A stretch of 64,000 nt of DNA, taken from NCBI GenBank assembly GCA_003241685.1, contig QFPJ01000002.1, positions 113,342-177,341 on the forward strand, written 5' to 3'. The first letter of the stretch is position 1; each line of letters starts with the position of its first letter. The translations under genes were made by a program, and so were the position numbers. Positions 51,913 through 61,467 of the stretch are shown here, in pieces. The notes beneath the pieces are model-generated. The model worked only from the letters and a program-made list of their open reading frames with translations, did not search any database and had not been told where the DNA came from. The stretch comes from Sphingopyxis macrogoltabida. GTDB lineage: Bacteria > Pseudomonadota > Alphaproteobacteria > Sphingomonadales > Sphingomonadaceae.

Positions 51913-53229
51913 TCACCGTGTCGGCGATTTTTGGGCGGGGAGAATTTCACCACATGCTTCGCCAAAACCGATCGCAGCAAAGCCTTCTCGCGTCGCCCGG
52001 CCGTGGAGGGTGACGCGATCGCCGTCTGCGAGCCAATCGCGGGTCTCGCCACCCGGAAGCTCCACGGGGCCCGAGAGGTTTCGTTCGAAAAAGCAGGCGG
52101 CCTCGCCGACCGCCGGTCCCGAACAGGTTCCGCTGCCCAGAAGGTCACCGGCGCGGAGCGGACAGCCATTGCCGCTGTGATGCGCGATCATTTGCGACGC
52201 GGTCCAATACATATGGCGAAAATTGCTACGGCAAATCTCGGTGGCATGCGGCGAAGACGGGGTCCGTAGCGATGCCGACAGCGAAATATCGAAACCGCCC
52301 TGTTCCTGATCCTTTGCATCGAACAGGTGCGGCGGCACTGGCGGGTCGCCGTCGGGCCGCGCGAAGGCCGCAATACGGAATGGCGCCAGTGCTTCGCTGG
52401 TGACGATCCAGGGTGAAACCGTCGTCCCGATGCTTTTCGCGAGGAACGGACCCAGCATGTTTTCCCACACTTGGATCCCGCGCGCAGACCAATCGTTCAG
52501 CAGGCTGAACCCGAAAATGGCATCGGCCGATTGGGAGAGCGACAAGGTCGAACCATGGGCATTTCCTGGGCCGCCCACCCAGATTCCGAGTTCCATTTCA
52601 TAGTCGAGCCACGGCTCCGGCCCATATTGCAGGTCGCCTTTGCGAAGTTCGCTCTGCCAGGTGCCATTCGGCCGCCGCAAGGGCGTCCCCGAAACCATGA
52701 CCGAGGATGCGCGGCCGTCGTAGCCAACGGGGATCGTGCGGAACACCGGCGGGCAGATGGGCTCTCCACGTTCATCATCGCCGTAGAAACGTCCGATATG
52801 ATATGTCGACACGCACATATCGGTGAACTGACGCACCTCGGTCGGAAGGATCATCTGGACCGCGCTCCGAGGCACGAGCACGCGATCCGCCGCCGCCTTG
52901 AGCGCTGCATCGCCGCCTTCGGCCAGCAAGGGAAACAGGGCGGCCCGCAACGCAGATGCGGCACCGTTGCCAAGCTGCATCAGCGGCAGGAGGTCGCCGC
53001 CCCGCACAGCGGCCAGGGCATCGGCGGCGCTGCCTTTCAACAACTGCGCCTCGGCGGCGGCCGAAAGGTCGACAATCAAGTCCCCGATAGCGACACCGCA
53101 TCGCGGCGCCCCGCCATCGCGCACGAATCGTCCAAAGGGGAGATTCTGGACCGGAAAATCGGTGTCGCCGTTCGCGCTTTCGACCCAGCTGCGGCGATTG
53201 GGGTCGTGCGTATCATTAAGCTCGATCAT
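51913..53229 (-). CDS. fahA: Fumarylacetoacetase (two-domain FahA type)
   Basis: Protein of 438 residues with the N-terminal SH3-like domain (SWVESANGDTDFPVQNLPFG) and the C-terminal FAH catalytic domain (FTDMCVSTYHIGRFYGDDER, MELGIWVGGPGN, LLNDWSARGIQVWE, GSGTCSGP). Fumarylacetoacetase splits fumarylacetoacetate into fumarate and acetoacetate in homogentisate catabolism. The catalytic His in the STYHIGRF segment is where animal enzymes have DF-x-S-x-x-HAT-N, so the pocket differs and the substrate may be an analogue. Start at 53229 removes an unlikely 28-residue extension. Divergent from the FAD monooxygenase. Confidence 0.88.
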   Translation of the reverse strand: MIELNDTHDPNRRSWVESANGDTDFPVQNLPFGRFVRDGGAPRCGVAIGDLIVDLSAAAEAQLLKGSAADALAAVRGGDLLPLMQLGNGAASALRAALFPLLAEGGDAALKAAADRVLVPRSAVQMILPTEVRQFTDMCVSTYHIGRFYGDDERGEPICPPVFRTIPVGYDGRASSVMVSGTPLRRPNGTWQSELRKGDLQYGPEPWLDYEMELGIWVGGPGNAHGSTLSLSQSADAIFGFSLLNDWSARGIQVWENMLGPFLAKSIGTTVSPWIVTSEALAPFRIAAFARPDGDPPVPPHLFDAKDQEQGGFDISLSASLRTPSSPHATEICRSNFRHMYWTASQMIAHHSGNGCPLRAGDLLGSGTCSGPAVGEAACFFERNLSGPVELPGGETRDWLADGDRVTLHGRATREGFAAIGFGEACGEILPAQKSPTR

Positions 53230-53337
53230 GCAAATCCACCACTTCCCTGCACAGTCCCGACCAGCGGCGAAGGCCGCCAGCGAGCGGCTCGCGACCTTCA
53301 AAAAGAAGGGCAAGATCGTTCATTCCTTCCTTCATTA

Positions 53338-53353
53338 TTCCCTATATAAAGAA
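53338..53353. promoter_or_regulatory. Block C operator copy, TTCCCTATATAAAGAA
   Basis: Same arms as the perfect site at 53401 but with an altered centre; about 109 bases before the fahA start. Coordinates could be off by one or two bases. Confidence 0.5.
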
Positions 53354-53400
53354 TTTGTCAATTCTTTCCCGAAGCACGAAATTTTACCGAAAAATTCTAT

Positions 53401-53416
53401 TTCCCTGATCAGGGAA
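53401..53416. promoter_or_regulatory. Block C operator copy, TTCCCTGATCAGGGAA
   Basis: Perfect 16-base palindrome, followed by TATTG, about 45 bases before the FAD monooxygenase start. Nearly the same as the perfect site at 62104. Confidence 0.8.
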
Positions 53417-53460
53417 TATTGTGTAGGTCGGCTGCAATCTGACGAGTCGGGAGATGAGGA

Positions 53461-54582
53461 ATGGCATGCGTGAAAAAGGTGCTTATCGTTGGAGGCAGCC
53501 TGTCCGGCCTGACGGCAGCGATCGCGCTGAGAAAAAACGGCATAGCCTGCGATGTGGTTGAAAGCGCGCGTGAGACAATCGGCGCCGCGATCGTCATCCA
53601 AGGCGGGGCCATGGCGGCGTTCGACGAATTCGGGCTGCGCGAAAAATGCGAAGCGATCGCAGCGATCAGTCCGCTGGACGACGATACGGGCCTTTTCGAC
53701 ATGGCGGGCAATCGACTGGTCGAAACCGGACCGCCCGTCGGCAGCCTCCATTACGGATTTTATCGTCCGACCCTGTGGAAAATTCTGCACGAGGAAGCCC
53801 TTCGGCGGGGCGCGCATGTCCGCACCGGGATCGGCCTCGCATCGCTCACGCAGAGCGAGAATGGCGTACAGGCTCATTTCACCGACGGCACCAGCGCCGA
53901 CTATGAATTGCTGATCGGCGCGGACGGGGTGCGTTCCACGGTGCGCAATCAGGTGTTCGGCGACACCATCAAGCCACATTATACCGGCCAGTGCTACATT
54001 CGCTGGATGACGCCGGGCGAGGCTATCGCCTCCGGCCCGACCTCCTCCTACATCACGCCTTATGGGAAAGTGCTCGGCTACGCCCTTCCGTATGACAAGC
54101 TGATCTATGCGATCAGCGTGTTCGCATCGGACGAGCCAAAAATCCTAGACGATTCGGAATCCAGAACTCTTCTGAACGCGCAGTTGGCTCCGTTTACGGC
54201 GCCCTATGTCGTCGACCTCCGGAATCGGCTGACGCCCGACATTCCGCTGCTTTGCCGGGCATTCGAATCCTTGCTGATGCCCGATCCCTGGTATCGGGGC
54301 CGCGTGGTCATGGTCGGCGATGCGGCGCATGCCACCACCGCGCATGTCGGCGCCGGCGGCGCGATGGGCATGTGCGATTCCATGGTCCTCGCCAATTGTC
54401 TCGCGCGCGCGCATTCGATCGAAGAGGCCCTGGATACCTATATGAGGCGCCGCTTCGAGCCCGTCAGCACGGTTGTCGAGACAAGCGCAACGCTGAGCCG
54501 CCTTGAGGCCGAAGGCGCTCCTCTCGCCCAACTGAAGGAGCGCGCTTCGTTCGCCAAGCATGCGATCGCCGCCGCCTACTGA
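53461..54582 (+). CDS. FAD-dependent aromatic monooxygenase (class A hydroxylase type)
   Basis: Flavoprotein of 373 residues. The FAD Rossmann motif is VLIVGGSLSGLTAAIALRKN, the DG motif is LIGADGVRSTVRNQ and the GD motif is VVMVGDAAHATTAHVGAGGA. These define single-component NAD(P)H-dependent aromatic hydroxylases. It would add a hydroxyl group to the aromatic substrate, before ring cleavage by the two-domain VOC protein next to it. A perfect operator palindrome lies in its promoter. The upstream gene fahA is divergent. Confidence 0.93.
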   Translation: MACVKKVLIVGGSLSGLTAAIALRKNGIACDVVESARETIGAAIVIQGGAMAAFDEFGLREKCEAIAAISPLDDDTGLFDMAGNRLVETGPPVGSLHYGFYRPTLWKILHEEALRRGAHVRTGIGLASLTQSENGVQAHFTDGTSADYELLIGADGVRSTVRNQVFGDTIKPHYTGQCYIRWMTPGEAIASGPTSSYITPYGKVLGYALPYDKLIYAISVFASDEPKILDDSESRTLLNAQLAPFTAPYVVDLRNRLTPDIPLLCRAFESLLMPDPWYRGRVVMVGDAAHATTAHVGAGGAMGMCDSMVLANCLARAHSIEEALDTYMRRRFEPVSTVVETSATLSRLEAEGAPLAQLKERASFAKHAIAAAY

Positions 54583-54659
54583 CAAGCCTGCGGCCATTTT
54601 GCCGACGAAACGGCCGCCCCCGCTCCCCAGCCACGGAGCATATTTCGAGGAGAGAAGTC

Positions 54660-55571
54660 ATGCCGATCAACGGGATCGATGCCGTATATTTCGGGGTTGA
54701 AGACATAGAAAAGGCGACACAATTCTTCGTCGATTTCGGACTTGAGAAAGTCCAGGAGAGCGCGACGCAAACTTCGCTGGAGACGCGCGATGGCGGCACC
54801 GTCGAAATCCGCGCCGTGGACGATGCATCGCTTCCCAAAGCCGTGACCTCCGGCCCGACGATCCGCGAAATCGTCTGGGGTGTCGAGGACGAGGAGGCGC
54901 TGGAGACGATCGCTGCTGAACTGTCGCGGGACCGTGCGGTCGAGCGCGACGCCGACAACGGCGTTCATACCACCGATGACGGAGGTTTCGGGATCGCTTT
55001 CCGCGTGGCGCGGCGCCGGCCCGCCTCGCCTGCGCCCAATATGCTGAACATATATGGCGCGACGCCCAACCGGCCGATGAACGTGCCGGTCGATTTCGAA
55101 AAGCCGATCCGCCCGGCGGCATTTGCGCATGTGGTGATCATGACCACAGACGCGGAGCACGCGATCAAATTCTATACGGAAAGATTGGGCTTTCGCATTA
55201 CCGACAAGTTCCGTGAGGGTCGCGGCGCATTCCTGCGCGCGCCGAATTCGACCTACCACCACACGATGTTTATCGTTCAGGGGCCCGCCTCCGGACTCCA
55301 TCACGTCGCCTTTCACGTCACTGACTTCAACGAGATCGTCATGGCCGGCACCAGGATGCTGGAGAAAGGCTGGGCGCCGGAGATGGGGCCTGGGCGCCAT
55401 ATCATCGGATCGAATTATTTCTGGTACTTCAAAAGCCCGTGCGGCGGCGCGATGGAACTGACGGCCGACATGGACCGCGCCGACGATGATTGGCAAATGC
55501 GCGAATGGACAATGTCGCCGAGAACCGGTGCGGCATGGATAACGCAATTTCAGCCGATGCCCGGCGGCTGA
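54660..55571 (+). CDS. Two-domain VOC protein, type I extradiol dioxygenase-like
   Basis: Protein of 303 residues with two glyoxalase/bleomycin-resistance-type modules. In the C-terminal module the residues AFAHVVIMT, HHVAFHV and GAMELTAD provide a likely 2-His-1-Glu iron site, as in extradiol ring-cleavage dioxygenases. The N-terminal module lacks such a set. GGAGAG lies before the ATG and it follows the FAD monooxygenase by 77 bases, so they are probably co-transcribed: hydroxylation then ring cleavage. Substrate is unknown. Confidence 0.82.
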   Translation: MPINGIDAVYFGVEDIEKATQFFVDFGLEKVQESATQTSLETRDGGTVEIRAVDDASLPKAVTSGPTIREIVWGVEDEEALETIAAELSRDRAVERDADNGVHTTDDGGFGIAFRVARRRPASPAPNMLNIYGATPNRPMNVPVDFEKPIRPAAFAHVVIMTTDAEHAIKFYTERLGFRITDKFREGRGAFLRAPNSTYHHTMFIVQGPASGLHHVAFHVTDFNEIVMAGTRMLEKGWAPEMGPGRHIIGSNYFWYFKSPCGGAMELTADMDRADDDWQMREWTMSPRTGAAWITQFQPMPGG

Positions 55572-55577
55572 TCTCGG

Positions 55578-55622
55578 TTAGCCCGCAGTCCCACCGCCGC
55601 GGGTGGCGCGGCCGCGGGCTAA
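55578..55622. terminator. Large nested inverted repeat between convergent genes
   Basis: TTAGCCCGC at 55578 pairs perfectly with GCGGGCTAA at 55614, and an inner CCACC/GGTGG pair lies in the loop. It is between the VOC gene and the convergent tetR. It lacks a T-tract, so a role as bidirectional terminator is possible but not certain. Confidence 0.5.
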
Positions 55623-55703
55623 GCATTGCGAGGATTTGTAAGGACGAGCAGGCGCAACGCCGGCTATGGATTCAGGACAATCGGGCCGAGCCAGCGCTCG
55701 ATT

Positions 55704-56399
55704 TCAGGCCCTCTCCGGTTTCAGGCCGGAGATGACCAAATCCGCCACGAAATCGACATATTTAGCCAGTGTCTCGTCAGTATCCAGTTCCTCCCCAGCC
55801 ATGATGGAGAAAATGGGAAAGGCCGTGACGGCGAATTCACACATCCCGATCAGGGCCATGTGAAGCATCTTGGCATCGACTTTACGAAATTCGCCGCTGG
55901 CGACGCCCTCGTCAATCAACGCCTCGAGATCCTTGACCGGGTTGAGGATCATGTTTTGGCGAATGAACTCCTTTTGCTTGTCATCATAGCCCTCATGATA
56001 GGCGATGATGCTGACGAGCATATTGTGGACATGCGGGTTCTCCCGCAACATCAGGATGAACCCGGTTATCCTGAGCTTCAGCCTTTGTGTAACCGACGTG
56101 GACGGGTCCACGGGCTTCACCCGGTTCGCGGCGTCTTTCGAGATTTCCCGCGCGACTTCGAGCAGGAGCTGGTTCTTCTTGCCGAAATAATATCGGATCA
56201 GGCTGGGGTCCGCTCCCGCTTCACGCGCCACCTCCGCCCTGCTGATCTGAAGCGGAGTGGCCCGCTTCAATATGCGCCGGGTTGCCGCAATAACAGCCTC
56301 GCGGCCGACGGACTTGTTGCTTTCCAGCGGAGGACGCCCTTGGGTGCGGCGCCGCTTTGCGACGGGAGATTTCGGTTTCGGTCTCTCTTTTGCTGTCAT
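55704..56399 (-). CDS. TetR-family regulator (block C)
   Basis: Regulator of 231 residues. A basic N-terminal tail precedes the HTH domain (PLQISRAEVAREAGADPSLI then RYYFGKKNQLLLEVAREI). The C-terminal helices would bind a pathway acid or CoA ester. It is the only regulator in block C and so the leading candidate for the TTCCYTGATCARGGAA sites at 51854, 53401 and 62104. No such site is seen directly before its own gene; it may be read from the upstream amidohydrolase gene 120 bases away. Confidence 0.9.
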   Translation of the reverse strand: MTAKERPKPKSPVAKRRRTQGRPPLESNKSVGREAVIAATRRILKRATPLQISRAEVAREAGADPSLIRYYFGKKNQLLLEVAREISKDAANRVKPVDPSTSVTQRLKLRITGFILMLRENPHVHNMLVSIIAYHEGYDDKQKEFIRQNMILNPVKDLEALIDEGVASGEFRKVDAKMLHMALIGMCEFAVTAFPIFSIMAGEELDTDETLAKYVDFVADLVISGLKPERA

Positions 56400-56519
56400 G
56401 GCGCGTAGGTATGCCAGCTTTCCACCGGAGGCAAGGCGAACAGATTTCCATCGCTATCGGGGGCTGTCCACCTCTGGTTCGGCGACTTCATGTCGCTTTC
56501 GACAATGGATCGACCGGGT

Positions 56520-57632
56520 TTATGCGCCGACGGATTTTGCCTCGATGCCCAGCAATTCTGCAGCATTGCCGCCAAAAATCAGCCTCCGATCGTCGGCTGA
56601 TAGCCCTTCGACCGCCTCAACAAGCTCATGCGGGGCATAATGCCCCATGTCGAAGGGATAATCGGTTCCGACAACGATCCGGCTGACCCCCACCTGCTCG
56701 ATCAGTCTCTTGAGATGAACAGGTTCGTAGATGACCGTATCAAACCAAATTTTCTTAAGATATTCGCTCGGTTTCAGGCGGCAAGCGCAGGCTTCGGGAC
56801 GCACGCTATAGCCATGATCCGACCGGCTGATTGATAAGGGAAGGTATCCGCCGCCGTGTGACGCGCAAAGCTTGATGCCCTCATGCCGGTCGAAAAGACC
56901 GTCGAATATCATCTTCGACAGCGTGATTGCCGTTTCGGCCGGTTGCCCGACGATGTTCGAAAGATAATATTGGCTGAGGCGCGGGCCGAGCGTGTTTGTG
57001 TGCGGGTGCATGAAGACGACCGCATCCAGCTCTTTCATCTTTTGCCAGAAAGGTTCGAACCGCCGGTCCGACGCATCGACATCGTTGATGATCGTCGAGA
57101 TTTCGATACCCTTGAGCCCCAGTTTCCTGACAGCCTCCTCGGCCTGTTCCACCGCCAGCCTCGGTTCCTGCAAACTGACGGTACCAAGCGCCAGAAACCG
57201 GTCCGGATCGTTCGCCACGATCTCCGCCAGATTATGATTTGTGGCCCTGACGATTTCTTCCGACAAGTCCGCATCGGTCCCGTAATAATATTGGTTGGGG
57301 CTTGGGCTGACGACCTGGACGTCGACGCCCATGGCATCCATGTCGGCCAGTCGCACAGAAATGTCGGTGAGTTTGGGCAGGTAGCTGGTTCCGAACAGTT
57401 TGCGATTGTGCTCGGCGGACGCTTGTCCGGAATTGCGAACCTGCTCCTCCAGTTCCGCGGCCCTTTCCGGACAGTCGGCGACGAGCCTCTCGACCTCGAG
57501 ATTGAGGATGTGACAGTGCATGTCGACCGTGAAATCCCGCGCACGATCGCGCGGCCGCCCTCCAGGCTCATGTTTCGGAATCGCGCCGCAATCCTGAACC
57601 AAAAACTTGCCGCTATTTTCGCCGGCCGTCAT
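56520..57632 (-). CDS. Amidohydrolase family protein, ACMSD-like
   Basis: Metal-dependent TIM-barrel protein of 370 residues related to 2-amino-3-carboxymuconate-6-semialdehyde decarboxylase. Metal ligands are in DMHCHIL (N-terminus), FMHPHTN, CASHGGGYLPL and GTDYPFDMGHY, all present. These enzymes decarboxylate carboxymuconate-type ring-fission products, or hydrate their double bonds in related pathways. Three consecutive ATGs (57638, 57635, 57632) follow GAGGGG; I use the last. It lies 60 bases after the cupin gene. Confidence 0.9.
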   Translation of the reverse strand: MTAGENSGKFLVQDCGAIPKHEPGGRPRDRARDFTVDMHCHILNLEVERLVADCPERAAELEEQVRNSGQASAEHNRKLFGTSYLPKLTDISVRLADMDAMGVDVQVVSPSPNQYYYGTDADLSEEIVRATNHNLAEIVANDPDRFLALGTVSLQEPRLAVEQAEEAVRKLGLKGIEISTIINDVDASDRRFEPFWQKMKELDAVVFMHPHTNTLGPRLSQYYLSNIVGQPAETAITLSKMIFDGLFDRHEGIKLCASHGGGYLPLSISRSDHGYSVRPEACACRLKPSEYLKKIWFDTVIYEPVHLKRLIEQVGVSRIVVGTDYPFDMGHYAPHELVEAVEGLSADDRRLIFGGNAAELLGIEAKSVGA

Positions 57633-57692
57633 CATCATCCCCTCACCAATCATGGGCGCGCAGCGGCGCAGCGGCGATACGAAGCGCCCGGT

Positions 57693-58232
57693 TCAGCGCG
57701 CCGATTCAACAAGAACGAATGCGATTCTGGCAAAGTCGTCGGAGCGGTTCGCCCAGGCGTGATTGGTCCCCCGCTGGATCAGGATGTCGCCCGCTTTCAT
57801 GACCGTCTCGTCCTTTTCCATCACCGCCGTGATTTCGCCATGGAGCACGATCGCATAGTCCACCGTGTCGGTGGTATGCATCGCCGGATGCCTGTCCGAG
57901 GGATGAAGATCCATGTCGGGATAGAGGTTGCTTTTCTTCCGCGCCTCATAGGCGCTTTTGAGCGCCGCGGGATCCTTCGGCTCGGGCGGTATGTCGACGA
58001 CCCGGATGACGGTGCCGCCGCGCGGCGGCATGACGCCAACCTGCTCCTCGATCGTGTCGGGCGCATCGATGGAGGCTTCGCATCCCAAGGTGCGCCAGAT
58101 ATTATTGTTCCGGAACCCCGGAATATTGTCGGCGACGTTCACCGACGACGTCGGTCCGTCCTCGGCGATATAGGATTGGCCTTCGCCGTCGTTTGCGGTC
58201 ACGATCCGGCGGGTCAGCGGCAATTCTCGCAT
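57693..58232 (-). CDS. Cupin-domain protein (copy 1)
   Basis: Single-domain cupin of 179 residues. Cupin motif 1 includes HTTDTVDYAIVLHGEI and motif 2 is AGDILIQRGTNHAWANRS. The N-terminal PLTRRIVTA and FRNNNIWRTLG are shared with copy 2 at 61468, which is about 60% identical by eye. The metal-binding His set is partly kept (H in HTTDTVDY, H in NHAW). It may be a small dioxygenase, isomerase or a binding protein. It lies between the GST and the amidohydrolase gene. Confidence 0.85.
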   Translation of the reverse strand: MRELPLTRRIVTANDGEGQSYIAEDGPTSSVNVADNIPGFRNNNIWRTLGCEASIDAPDTIEEQVGVMPPRGGTVIRVVDIPPEPKDPAALKSAYEARKKSNLYPDMDLHPSDRHPAMHTTDTVDYAIVLHGEITAVMEKDETVMKAGDILIQRGTNHAWANRSDDFARIAFVLVESAR

Positions 58233-58292
58233 GATGGGGCTCCTTAGGAATGATGATATGAGGGCGTTTCGGGAGGCGCGCGCCCCCAGGTG

Positions 58293-59081
58293 TCAGTCCA
58301 GCCCGAGCCGGTCGAGGACAGCGCCGAACTTGGGCTCGGCGGCGACGCGGATGCGATCGGCGGCCGCGACCTCCTCCTCCGTGTACCAGTTCTTGTACAC
58401 CTCATCGAAGCTGTTGCGCGAGCGCACCCGGTCAAACCAAGCCGCCAGCGCCGGCTTGGTTTTCCATAGCCGCGAGAGCCCCAGGTCGGTCAGGCGATGC
58501 AGATAGGGAGTAAAGTCGGCATCGGCGAGCGAGTAAGAGGAACCGACCAGCCAGGGCCCATTCTGAAGCGCATCTTCCATATCCGCCGTCAGCTTGGCAA
58601 AGCGCTTTACCGCCTCATCGACATAGTGGGAATCCCAGCCATCCTTCAGGATCGCCTTCGTGCGTTCCCGCTTCGTCAGGTCGAACGCGAGGAACTTCTC
58701 GCGCTCTCCTTCGGGGCGAGCGAGGAACACATCGCGGAAAATCGCGGTGAGGCTGAGAATGAAGACGTTAAGGTGCAGGCTGTCATCGATCTGCTTGGTC
58801 CAGATCGACGTCTGCGCCCGCTCGAAGGGGTCCTCGGATAGCAGCGGCGGCCCTTCGAAAGCATCGTCGATATATTCAGCGATGATCCGCGATTCCCACA
58901 GCACCTTTCCGTCGTGGACGAGGGTCGGGACATAACCGTTGGGGTTCAGCTTCAGATATTCGGGATCGCGAAGCCGATTGACGACATTTTCCGCGGAAAA
59001 AGGGACACCTTTCTCTGCAAGAACGACCCTGACCTTTTGGGCGCAAATCGCATTGGGCAAATGGTAGAGCAAGACCGCCAT
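58293..59081 (-). CDS. Glutathione S-transferase (maleylpyruvate/maleylacetoacetate isomerase-like context)
   Basis: GST of 262 residues. The N-terminal domain contains HLPNAICAQKVRVVLAEKGV and LNPNGYVPTLVHDG followed by WESRIIAEYID, with the glutathione-binding Glu-Ser pair. The C-terminal helical domain ends DRLGLD. In a cluster with FAH-type hydrolases the natural role would be cis-trans isomerisation of a maleyl ring-fission product before hydrolysis; this is inference. ATG at 59081 is preferred; a GTG at 59096 is also in frame. Confidence 0.87.
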   Translation of the reverse strand: MAVLLYHLPNAICAQKVRVVLAEKGVPFSAENVVNRLRDPEYLKLNPNGYVPTLVHDGKVLWESRIIAEYIDDAFEGPPLLSEDPFERAQTSIWTKQIDDSLHLNVFILSLTAIFRDVFLARPEGEREKFLAFDLTKRERTKAILKDGWDSHYVDEAVKRFAKLTADMEDALQNGPWLVGSSYSLADADFTPYLHRLTDLGLSRLWKTKPALAAWFDRVRSRNSFDEVYKNWYTEEEVAAADRIRVAAEPKFGAVLDRLGLD

Positions 59082-59130
59082 ATTCAAACATCCCACTTCT
59101 TATAAATCGCTTCCGATCCGAACATCGCGG

Positions 59131-61356
59131 CTAGAAATCGAACCTGAGTTGCAAGGTCACGGTACGCGGATCTTCCGGCGTGGCGTTGCGCGCCGGCCCA
59201 GGCACGAACGACACGGGAAAAACGAAAGCATTGGATCGCGCGTTTGTGATGTTGCGGCCGACCAGCGCCAGGTCAAAACCGCGATCGCTGTGGATCGTGA
59301 TCGATCCGTTCAATGTTGTAAACGCCTTGCCGAAGGGGTTGCTTGCCGGGTCAAGATTGAAGGAAATCTTCGACCGGTGCGTCACGTCGGCAGCGAAAAT
59401 CAGCGACATGTCGTCCGAAATCGGCTGATCATAATCCAACGCAAATTTTCCGGAAAAGCGCGGCGCACGCGGCAGCCGATTGTCCGCTTGGGTCGCCGGC
59501 GCGCTCAAATTCTCGGTCTTGGCATAGGTGCCGTTCCAGTTGAGCCGGAAATTGTCCGTGACACGATAGCCGCCAGACACTTCGAAGCCGGTCGATCGCA
59601 CATCCAGGTTCTGAACCACGAAGAACTGGCCGTTGTTGAAATTGTTCTGAAATCCGTCGACCGTTGAACGAAAACCGGCGAGGTCCAGATTCCACGCGCC
59701 GTCCGGATCGCGAAGCTTGACGCCCAGTTCGGCGGTCCGTGCAACTTCCTTGTCGAATTCCGCATTGGCGGGCAGGTTGACCTCGACAAACCCGCCACCC
59801 TTGCTGCCCTGCCCATAGCTTGCATAGAGGGTGATGTCGTCGGTGGCCTCGAACTGGAGGCTGGCGGAGCCATCGACCACCGTTTCCCGGCGCGACAAAT
59901 TGGTCAGCGGGTAAGGCGGAAACAATACCGTCGTATAGGGGCCCGGCCGCGTGGTCGTCCTGATCATTTCGGCGGTCTTTTTCTCGCTCGTGACGCGCCC
60001 GCCAGCGATGAGGGTCAATCGCGGCGCAAATTCGTAGCTGATCTGACCGAAGCCCGACCAAGTGTCCGTCATTTGCTCATAGAAGCTGTCGAACGCGCCC
60101 GACATTCCGCCCGGATAGGCGGTGGAAGACGATCGATCCTGCGAAATCTTGTTGTGAACATACAGTCCGCCGAACAGATATTCGAATGCGGAATTTCCGT
60201 TCGACGTAAACCGGATTTCCTGGCTGAACTGCTCGCTCCGGATGACGGAGTCCTCCGTGAAATAGGTGCCGGGCGTGCCATCGAAATCGGCGTGATTGTC
60301 TTGTGTGAACTTCGACCATCCGCTGACGGCCGTCAGCGTCACAGGACCCAGATCATAATCGACCGACGCGCGGGCACGATCCGACTTTTGCTTCAGCCGC
60401 GTCGGCCCGCCGGCGTCGAAGCGCGCACCGGCGAAATCGGCGTTGGCTTCGTACAGTTCCGGGTAGCCCGAAGCGATAAAGAGGTTTTGAACCCCCGGAC
60501 TGCCAATGATCAGTTCCGAGGTCGTGCCGAACGTCTCCAGATCCTGATGCGAGTAGCTCATCGTGACCTGGAGGTCGGAGGTCGGTTCCCAGACGCCGGT
60601 GATGCGACCCGCATATTCGGTCAAAGGCTGCGCGGTTTTTTCGGCGCCCGGTCCGGGATACCTGTTTTTGACGAACCCGCCCAGATCCTGATATTGGCCA
60701 GCTACGCGTACGGCCAGCGTATCCGACAGCGGGATGTCCACGCCCCCCGAAACAACCTTGGACTTCCGTTCGAATTCGTAACTGACGAGACCGTTCGCCG
60801 CAAAGTCCGAACCCGGCTTGCGGGTCGTCAGCAACAGGGCGCCAAAGCTGGTGTTTTTGCCCAACACGGCAGCCTGAGTACCTTTGACGATTTCGAGCCG
60901 CTCAATGTCGAAAAGCGAGCCCAGGAAGTCGCCGCCGCGAGCGGCGTAAACGTCGTCGACGAACAACGCGACCCCCTGTTCGAACGCGACCGTTCCCGGC
61001 GACGTCCCGAGCCCACGGATCGTCGCAGTAACGGAGTTGTTCGGTGGCCGAAAGATCGTCACGGCCGGCGCTACCTGGGTTATCTGGAGGATGTTGTTGA
61101 TCGCCGCCGACTCCAGCACGTCCCCGTCGAGCACATCGATCGACGCAGGCGTATCCTGAAGCGAGGACGATCGCTTCAAGGCGGTCACGACGATATCATT
61201 TTCTCCGGAAGCCGAACCGTCCGCATCGGTGTCCTGATGTTCGGGCGGAACGGCTGCCCCGTCCGAAGACGGGATTTCCTGCGCCGCTGCGGTCACGGGA
61301 GCCAGTCCGGCGAAGAGCGCCGAGATGGCAACGGACGCGAGCATAAAATTCTTCAT
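59131..61356 (-). CDS. TonB-dependent outer-membrane receptor (block C)
   Basis: Receptor of 741 residues. GGGAGGA precedes the start; the signal peptide ends TAAAQE. The plug begins ENDIVVTALKRSSSLQDTPA and has TIRGLGTSPGTVAFEQGVA and LEIVKGTQAAVLGKNTSFG. The last strand ends VTLQLRFDF. The plug type is close to the block B receptor (36108). It stands at the upstream end of the GST-cupin-amidohydrolase-tetR line, 111 bases after cupin copy 2. Outer-membrane entry of the block C substrate is the likely role. Confidence 0.96.
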   Translation of the reverse strand: MKNFMLASVAISALFAGLAPVTAAAQEIPSSDGAAVPPEHQDTDADGSASGENDIVVTALKRSSSLQDTPASIDVLDGDVLESAAINNILQITQVAPAVTIFRPPNNSVTATIRGLGTSPGTVAFEQGVALFVDDVYAARGGDFLGSLFDIERLEIVKGTQAAVLGKNTSFGALLLTTRKPGSDFAANGLVSYEFERKSKVVSGGVDIPLSDTLAVRVAGQYQDLGGFVKNRYPGPGAEKTAQPLTEYAGRITGVWEPTSDLQVTMSYSHQDLETFGTTSELIIGSPGVQNLFIASGYPELYEANADFAGARFDAGGPTRLKQKSDRARASVDYDLGPVTLTAVSGWSKFTQDNHADFDGTPGTYFTEDSVIRSEQFSQEIRFTSNGNSAFEYLFGGLYVHNKISQDRSSSTAYPGGMSGAFDSFYEQMTDTWSGFGQISYEFAPRLTLIAGGRVTSEKKTAEMIRTTTRPGPYTTVLFPPYPLTNLSRRETVVDGSASLQFEATDDITLYASYGQGSKGGGFVEVNLPANAEFDKEVARTAELGVKLRDPDGAWNLDLAGFRSTVDGFQNNFNNGQFFVVQNLDVRSTGFEVSGGYRVTDNFRLNWNGTYAKTENLSAPATQADNRLPRAPRFSGKFALDYDQPISDDMSLIFAADVTHRSKISFNLDPASNPFGKAFTTLNGSITIHSDRGFDLALVGRNITNARSNAFVFPVSFVPGPARNATPEDPRTVTLQLRFDF

Positions 61357-61467
61357 TATTATCCTCCCACAATCTCTTATATTTTTGCACGCTATTCGAG
61401 CCGGTTCGCAGCAGAACCGGGCAGCAAATCCTCCTGGCGGCGCAAAGCGCCGCTCATCCGGCCAAAA

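Larger units (their letters stand above)
53230..53460. other. Divergent promoter region, block C
   Basis: 231 AT-rich bases with two operator-like palindromes (53338 and 53401) between fahA and the FAD monooxygenase. GGGAGATGAGGA gives the monooxygenase ribosome binding site. Confidence 0.65.

Noticed and set aside
61370..61390. TCTCTTAT before the block C TonB receptor as another operator copy
   Set aside because: Only the left arm resembles the pattern; the right arm is missing, so it was not counted.
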